From Azonexus sp. (GTDB lineage Bacteria > Pseudomonadota > Gammaproteobacteria > Burkholderiales > Rhodocyclaceae): DNA of 9,900 nt. Shown here piece by piece: positions 7,249 to 9,900 of this stretch; positions within the stretch are counted from its first letter, which is position 1, and each line of letters begins with the position of its first letter. The position numbers and the translations under genes are program-made. Below the pieces are notes generated by a model, which searched no databases, was not told where the DNA came from, and saw nothing but the letters and a program-made list of their open reading frames with translations. The DNA lies in NCBI GenBank assembly GCA_030697085.1, contig JAUYQT010000041.1, forward strand, positions 1 through 9,900, read 5' to 3'.

Positions 7249-7263
7249 GGCGAACGGTTCGCC
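7249..7263 (-). terminator. Perfect hairpin after the PAS-GGDEF-EAL gene, likely terminator
   Basis: GGCGAA, a 3-base loop and TTCGCC form a perfect 6-bp stem, 17 bases beyond the stop codon of the upstream minus-strand gene. On that strand a moderately T-rich stretch (GGTTGTTTG) follows after a few bases, but there is no immediate T-run, so termination strength is uncertain. It separates the EAL gene from sbcD, which suggests that sbcDC has its own promoter between 7102 and 7248; no convincing -10/-35 pair was seen there. Confidence 0.4.
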
Positions 7264-7280
7264 ACCGGCTAACTGATGGC

Positions 7281-8975
7281 TCAGCCCTTCTGATCCAGAC
7301 CGCTGAGAATCAGAATTTCCGCTTCATTGGCGGCGACTGGACGGGAGTAGAGGAAACCCTGGATGTAGCCGACGCCCATTGCCGCCAGAATGTCGGCTTG
7401 CTCCTGCAGTTCGACGCCTTCGCAGATGACGTCCTGCTGCAGGCGATGTGCCAGGTGCACAATGGTTTCGACGAAGTGCCGGTCGGTCTTGTTTTCATGC
7501 AAGTGGCGCACGAAGGAGCGATCCACCTTCAGCGTGTCGATCGGCAGGCGGTGCAGGTAGGCGAGAGAGGAGTAGCCGGTGCCAAAGTCATCGAGCAGTA
7601 TCCGGATGCCCATTGCCTGCAGTTGCTCGAGCAGGTAGACGGCCCGCTCGGTGTCCTGCATCATCGCGCTCTCGGTGATTTCCAGTTTTAGCGCGCGGGG
7701 TGACAAATCGCTGTGGCTCAATGCGTCACGCACGTCATCGAGCAAGTTGGAGTGCTGGAGCTGCTTGCCGGAAAGATTGACGCTGACGGTCAGCTCGGCG
7801 GTATTCGGCAATGTGCTCTGCCAATGCTTCAACTGGCGGCAGGCTTCATGCAGCATCCAGCGCCCGAGCGGGATGATCAGCCCGGTTTCCTCGGTGACCG
7901 GAATGAACTCGAGCGGCGAAATTAGCCCCTTGGTCGGGTGGTTCCAGCGCACCAGCGCCTCGAAGCCGGCCAGCGTGCCGTGTTCGAGATTGACGATGGG
8001 CTGGTAATAGGCCTGGAACTCGCCGCGCTCAAGGGCATGGCGGAGGTCCATTTCGAGCTCCATACGGCGGACTGCCTGGTCGTGCATGCCCCGGTTGAAC
8101 ACCATGTAGGCGCCGCCGCCCTGTTCCTTGGCACCGACCATGGCCAGGTTGGCGTCGCGCAGCATGGCGTCCGGTTGCAGGTATTCCTCACCGCTGACGA
8201 CGATGCCGAAGGAAATCGTGCTGAAGACCTCATGCTCATGCAGCACAAAGGGTAATTGCAATTTTTGCAGAATGCGGGTGACGACATGCAGGGTCGAACT
8301 GACGTCGCGGATGTCTTCGAGCAAAATGCCGAATTCGTCCCCGGCCAGACGGGCCACCATGTCGGTTGGGCGAATCGTGCTGCGGATCAGGTTGGCGACG
8401 TTCATCAGCAGCAGGTCGCCCATCCGGTGGCCGAGGCTGTGGTTGATCACCTTGAAACGGTCGATGCCGCAATGCAGTACGGCGAACTGCAGATCCTTGC
8501 GGCGTTCGGTGCGGCGGAAAGTGTGCTCAAGGCGGTCAATAAACAGACTGCGGTTGGGCAGCCCGGTCAGACCATCGACAAATACATCTGGCAGTTGCGG
8601 CTCTTCGGGGGAAAGATGGACGGCAGTTTCGTGGGCGGAGGCGTAAAAATGGTCCGTTTCCACATCCAGCGTCAGATTCCACACCACGCCCAGATAGCCG
8701 CCCGCCTTGCGGCAGCAGCGGCTGGAGAAGCGCAGGGTCGGCGCTGTCGCGTTCATGTTGTCCAGTTTTGTCCGGCACTCGCTGCGGTCGTTCTCATACA
8801 GCAAATCGAAAAAACAATGCTGCTTCAACTCGCCCAGATCGTAACCGAGCGCCTCGACCCAGGCTTCGCTGATCATGTTCAAACGCCCCTCGCGGTCGAA
8901 AACGAGCAATAGGGTATCCGGCAGCTTCAGGAAGGCGCTGGAAAGTGGACTGGGATCGTTACGTGGTCGGTACAT
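7281..8975 (-). CDS. PAS-GGDEF-EAL protein, probable c-di-GMP phosphodiesterase
   Basis: This is a 564-residue cytoplasmic signalling protein with no membrane segment. It has a PAS sensor domain (about 15-105, e.g. LLLVFDREGRLNMISEAW), a GGDEF domain (about 134-295) and an EAL domain (about 310-555). The EAL domain has the full set for c-di-GMP hydrolysis: FEALVRW (E339), NLSGKQ (N400), LEITES (E432, E435), DDFGTGYSS (D462, D463), LPIDTLKVD (K483), EGVE (519-522) and GYIQGFLYSRP (Q539). The GGDEF domain reads AGDEF (211-215) with an upstream RPTD (202-205) placed like an inhibitory I-site. In the usual LDxDxFK motif the sequence is CGIDRFKVIN, so the first, metal-binding Asp is Gly170, and the Asp after Asn178 is His. 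Cyclase activity is therefore unlikely and the domain may serve as a regulator. Start ATG at 8975; a weak AGG lies about 11 bases upstream. The PAS ligand is unknown. Confidence 0.93.
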   Translation of the reverse strand: MYRPRNDPSPLSSAFLKLPDTLLLVFDREGRLNMISEAWVEALGYDLGELKQHCFFDLLYENDRSECRTKLDNMNATAPTLRFSSRCCRKAGGYLGVVWNLTLDVETDHFYASAHETAVHLSPEEPQLPDVFVDGLTGLPNRSLFIDRLEHTFRRTERRKDLQFAVLHCGIDRFKVINHSLGHRMGDLLLMNVANLIRSTIRPTDMVARLAGDEFGILLEDIRDVSSTLHVVTRILQKLQLPFVLHEHEVFSTISFGIVVSGEEYLQPDAMLRDANLAMVGAKEQGGGAYMVFNRGMHDQAVRRMELEMDLRHALERGEFQAYYQPIVNLEHGTLAGFEALVRWNHPTKGLISPLEFIPVTEETGLIIPLGRWMLHEACRQLKHWQSTLPNTAELTVSVNLSGKQLQHSNLLDDVRDALSHSDLSPRALKLEITESAMMQDTERAVYLLEQLQAMGIRILLDDFGTGYSSLAYLHRLPIDTLKVDRSFVRHLHENKTDRHFVETIVHLAHRLQQDVICEGVELQEQADILAAMGVGYIQGFLYSRPVAANEAEILILSGLDQKG

Positions 8976-9169
8976 CTGTCATGAACCTGACTGAAGGGCG
9001 GCCATTATCTATCAAAGTACGTAGTGATGGGGGGCGGCTGATAATAATGCCAGTTTGCCTACATGTTTATAAATTGCATATGATTAGGTACGGGCCAACA
9101 TCCACAAGAGAGATTGATTGATTACCCGTCAGGAACGCTTAAAAAACGGTTACTTAGTTCGACGCCACC

Positions 9170-9358
9170 TTATTGATTTCCAGGCTTGGCTTTTTCCAGT
9201 TCGACTTGTGGCCAGACGACGAAATACTCAAAAGCAATACCCAGACCGAAGAAGGCAAGCACAATCGCCGGTCCGGTGTGATTGATCGCTGCGCCAAAAA
9301 GAATGACCCCAAAGAGGACGATTGCTTCAATGATTCGGAGGATTGTGCTTTTTTTCAC
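9170..9358 (-). CDS. Small two-helix membrane protein of unknown function
   Basis: This protein has 62 residues and starts with GTG at 9358; GGA lies in the upstream TATGGAAAAACA. A short basic N-terminus (MKKS, R8) is followed by two hydrophobic segments, about 9-25 (IIEAIVLFGVILFGAAI) and 30-49 (PAIVLAFFGLGIAFEYFVVW), joined by NHTG. The hydrophilic tail VELEKAKPGNQ follows. It is predicted to be an inner-membrane hairpin with both ends probably in the cytoplasm. I do not recognise the family. The strongly patterned hydrophobicity and charged ends support a real gene, although it stands alone between two non-coding gaps. Confidence 0.6.
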   Translation of the reverse strand: MKKSTILRIIEAIVLFGVILFGAAINHTGPAIVLAFFGLGIAFEYFVVWPQVELEKAKPGNQ

Positions 9359-9499
9359 TGTTTTTCCATAACTTATTTCAATGTGGTGCGAGTGATTTTA
9401 TTTCGCTTAATGCAGTTGGAATTGATCCCGTCAGCCAACATTATAGAAGCGGGATTGTCCGGCTTCCTTTGGCTCATGTCAAAAGTCAGCTAATCTCGT

Positions 9500-9606
9500 T
9501 AGGGAAACGCTGATTTATTCAGAACCGTTCGGGCTGAGCCTGTCGAAGCCCTTGAAAACACTTCGACAAGCTCAGGGAGAACGGATTAAATCAGTGCTTT
9601 GTTAGC
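9500..9606. repeat. Intergenic palindromic repeat element (REP/MITE-like)
   Basis: The core is two 24-base arms, 9525-9548 and 9561-9584, matching as inverted repeats at 20 of 24 positions around a 12-base loop. The arms contain GGCTGAGCCTGTCGAAG and CTTCGACAAGCTCAGGG, a sequence type known as a dispersed palindrome in many proteobacterial genomes. The symmetry continues outward: CGCTGATTTA (9508-9517) faces TAAATCAGTG (9587-9596), and weaker matches run to GTTAG at both ends (9499-9503 and 9601-9605, the latter in the same orientation). The outer inverted repeats suggest a non-autonomous mobile element rather than a simple terminator. It fills most of the gap between the small membrane gene and the HIT gene. 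Confidence 0.7.
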
Positions 9607-9682
9607 CTGTGGATTTTCCTTTGGCGATGGTGGTGGACGAAAATGTCAGGCCGACACGTGCTAGATTTGAAAGTCGCGCTTT

Positions 9683-9688
9683 TATACT
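9683..9688 (+). promoter_or_regulatory. Possible -10 element for the HIT gene
   Basis: TATACT lies 12 bases before the HIT ATG and resembles a sigma-70 -10 box. No good -35 sequence is found 16-18 bases upstream, and the resulting 5' leader would be very short. This is a weak call. Confidence 0.2.
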
Positions 9689-9700
9689 GAGAATCAAACA

Positions 9701-9900
9701 ATGCCCCATTTCGCTGACAATTCGCCGCCTGGTGCCTGCATTTTCTGTCGCTTGATTAAAGGAGAAATTTCCTCTTCAAAGGTGTACGAAGACGAACAAA
9801 CCGTGGCTTTCATGGATCTTGGTCAAGTTAATCCGGGTCACGTTCTCGTCGCACTCAAGCGACATGCGGCGACGCTGCTTGATATCACGCCAGATGAGGC
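9701..9900 (+). CDS. HIT (histidine triad) family nucleotide-binding protein, N-terminal part
   Basis: An ATG at 9701 opens a frame that runs off the right edge after 66 codons. The N-terminus has CIFCRLIKGEISSSKVYED (C13xxC16, the cysteine pair seen in many HIT proteins), then TVAFMDLGQVNPGHVLVALK with H47 and H55, and LLDITPDEA. This is the standard first half of HIT proteins, which hydrolyse or bind purine nucleotide phosphoesters in the cytoplasm; the HxHxH triad lies beyond the window. The ribosome site is weak (GAG about 10 bases before the ATG). The gene is on the opposite strand to its left neighbours and belongs to a separate transcription unit. Confidence 0.9.
   Translation, partial: MPHFADNSPPGACIFCRLIKGEISSSKVYEDEQTVAFMDLGQVNPGHVLVALKRHAATLLDITPDE

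Noticed and set aside
8976..9169. Gap upstream of the PAS-GGDEF-EAL gene searched for a promoter, small RNA or small gene
   Set aside because: It is AT-richer with a few TATAAT-like strings, but no -35/-10 pair with good spacing, stable hairpin with T-run or credible ORF could be supported.
9173..9493. 106-codon plus-strand frame opposite the small membrane protein
   Set aside because: The minus-strand product has a clean two-helix pattern, while this one is unstructured in composition and extends into non-coding DNA.

Overview
The window looks like a stretch of betaproteobacterial chromosome, possibly Rhodocyclales. This is inferred from protein style, moderately high GC and the mix of a DctA-type transporter, SbcDC, a DnaQ/GIY-YIG nuclease and a PAS-GGDEF-EAL protein. 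No rRNA or other taxonomic marker is present, so the placement is tentative. Almost all real coding is on the minus strand; only the two genes cut by the window edges run on the plus strand.

Left end (1-890): the 3' end of a DctA-like dicarboxylate transporter (+), possibly frameshifted, converges on a flavin reductase-family gene (-). Just upstream of the flavin reductase lies a remnant of a VOC/glyoxalase-fold gene, of which only about the last 30 codons survive. The remnant abuts and slightly overlaps the end of the next gene, which marks an old deletion or rearrangement junction.

Centre (886-7101): a three-gene DNA-end-processing operon read on the minus strand, in the order sbcD - sbcC - DnaQ-like exonuclease/GIY-YIG nuclease. 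sbcD and sbcC overlap by 4 bp (ATGA), and the third gene starts 28 bp after sbcC ends. SbcD (Mre11-like nuclease) and SbcC (Rad50-like SMC ATPase with an intact zinc hook) form the complex that opens hairpins and trims double-strand ends. The third protein joins a DEDDh 3'-5' exonuclease to a UvrC/Cho-like endonuclease module, so its place in the operon suggests a role in the same repair process. SbcC carries an in-frame, non-coiled-coil insert in its second coiled-coil arm. sbcD is preceded by a 29-nt almost pure pyrimidine leader instead of a Shine-Dalgarno sequence.

Right part (7281-9900): a PAS-GGDEF-EAL protein (-) has a complete set of EAL phosphodiesterase motifs, but its GGDEF domain lacks a key metal-binding aspartate. 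A perfect short hairpin follows its stop codon. Next come a small two-helix membrane protein (-), an intergenic palindromic repeat of about 110 bp with nested inverted repeats, and the 5' part of a HIT-family nucleotide-binding protein (+) that runs off the window.

No tRNA, rRNA, CRISPR array, transposase or phage gene was seen. I found no convincing new defence or mobile system. The items most worth a second look are the nuclease operon, the SbcC insert, the VOC remnant/junction, the degenerate GGDEF domain and the intergenic repeat.
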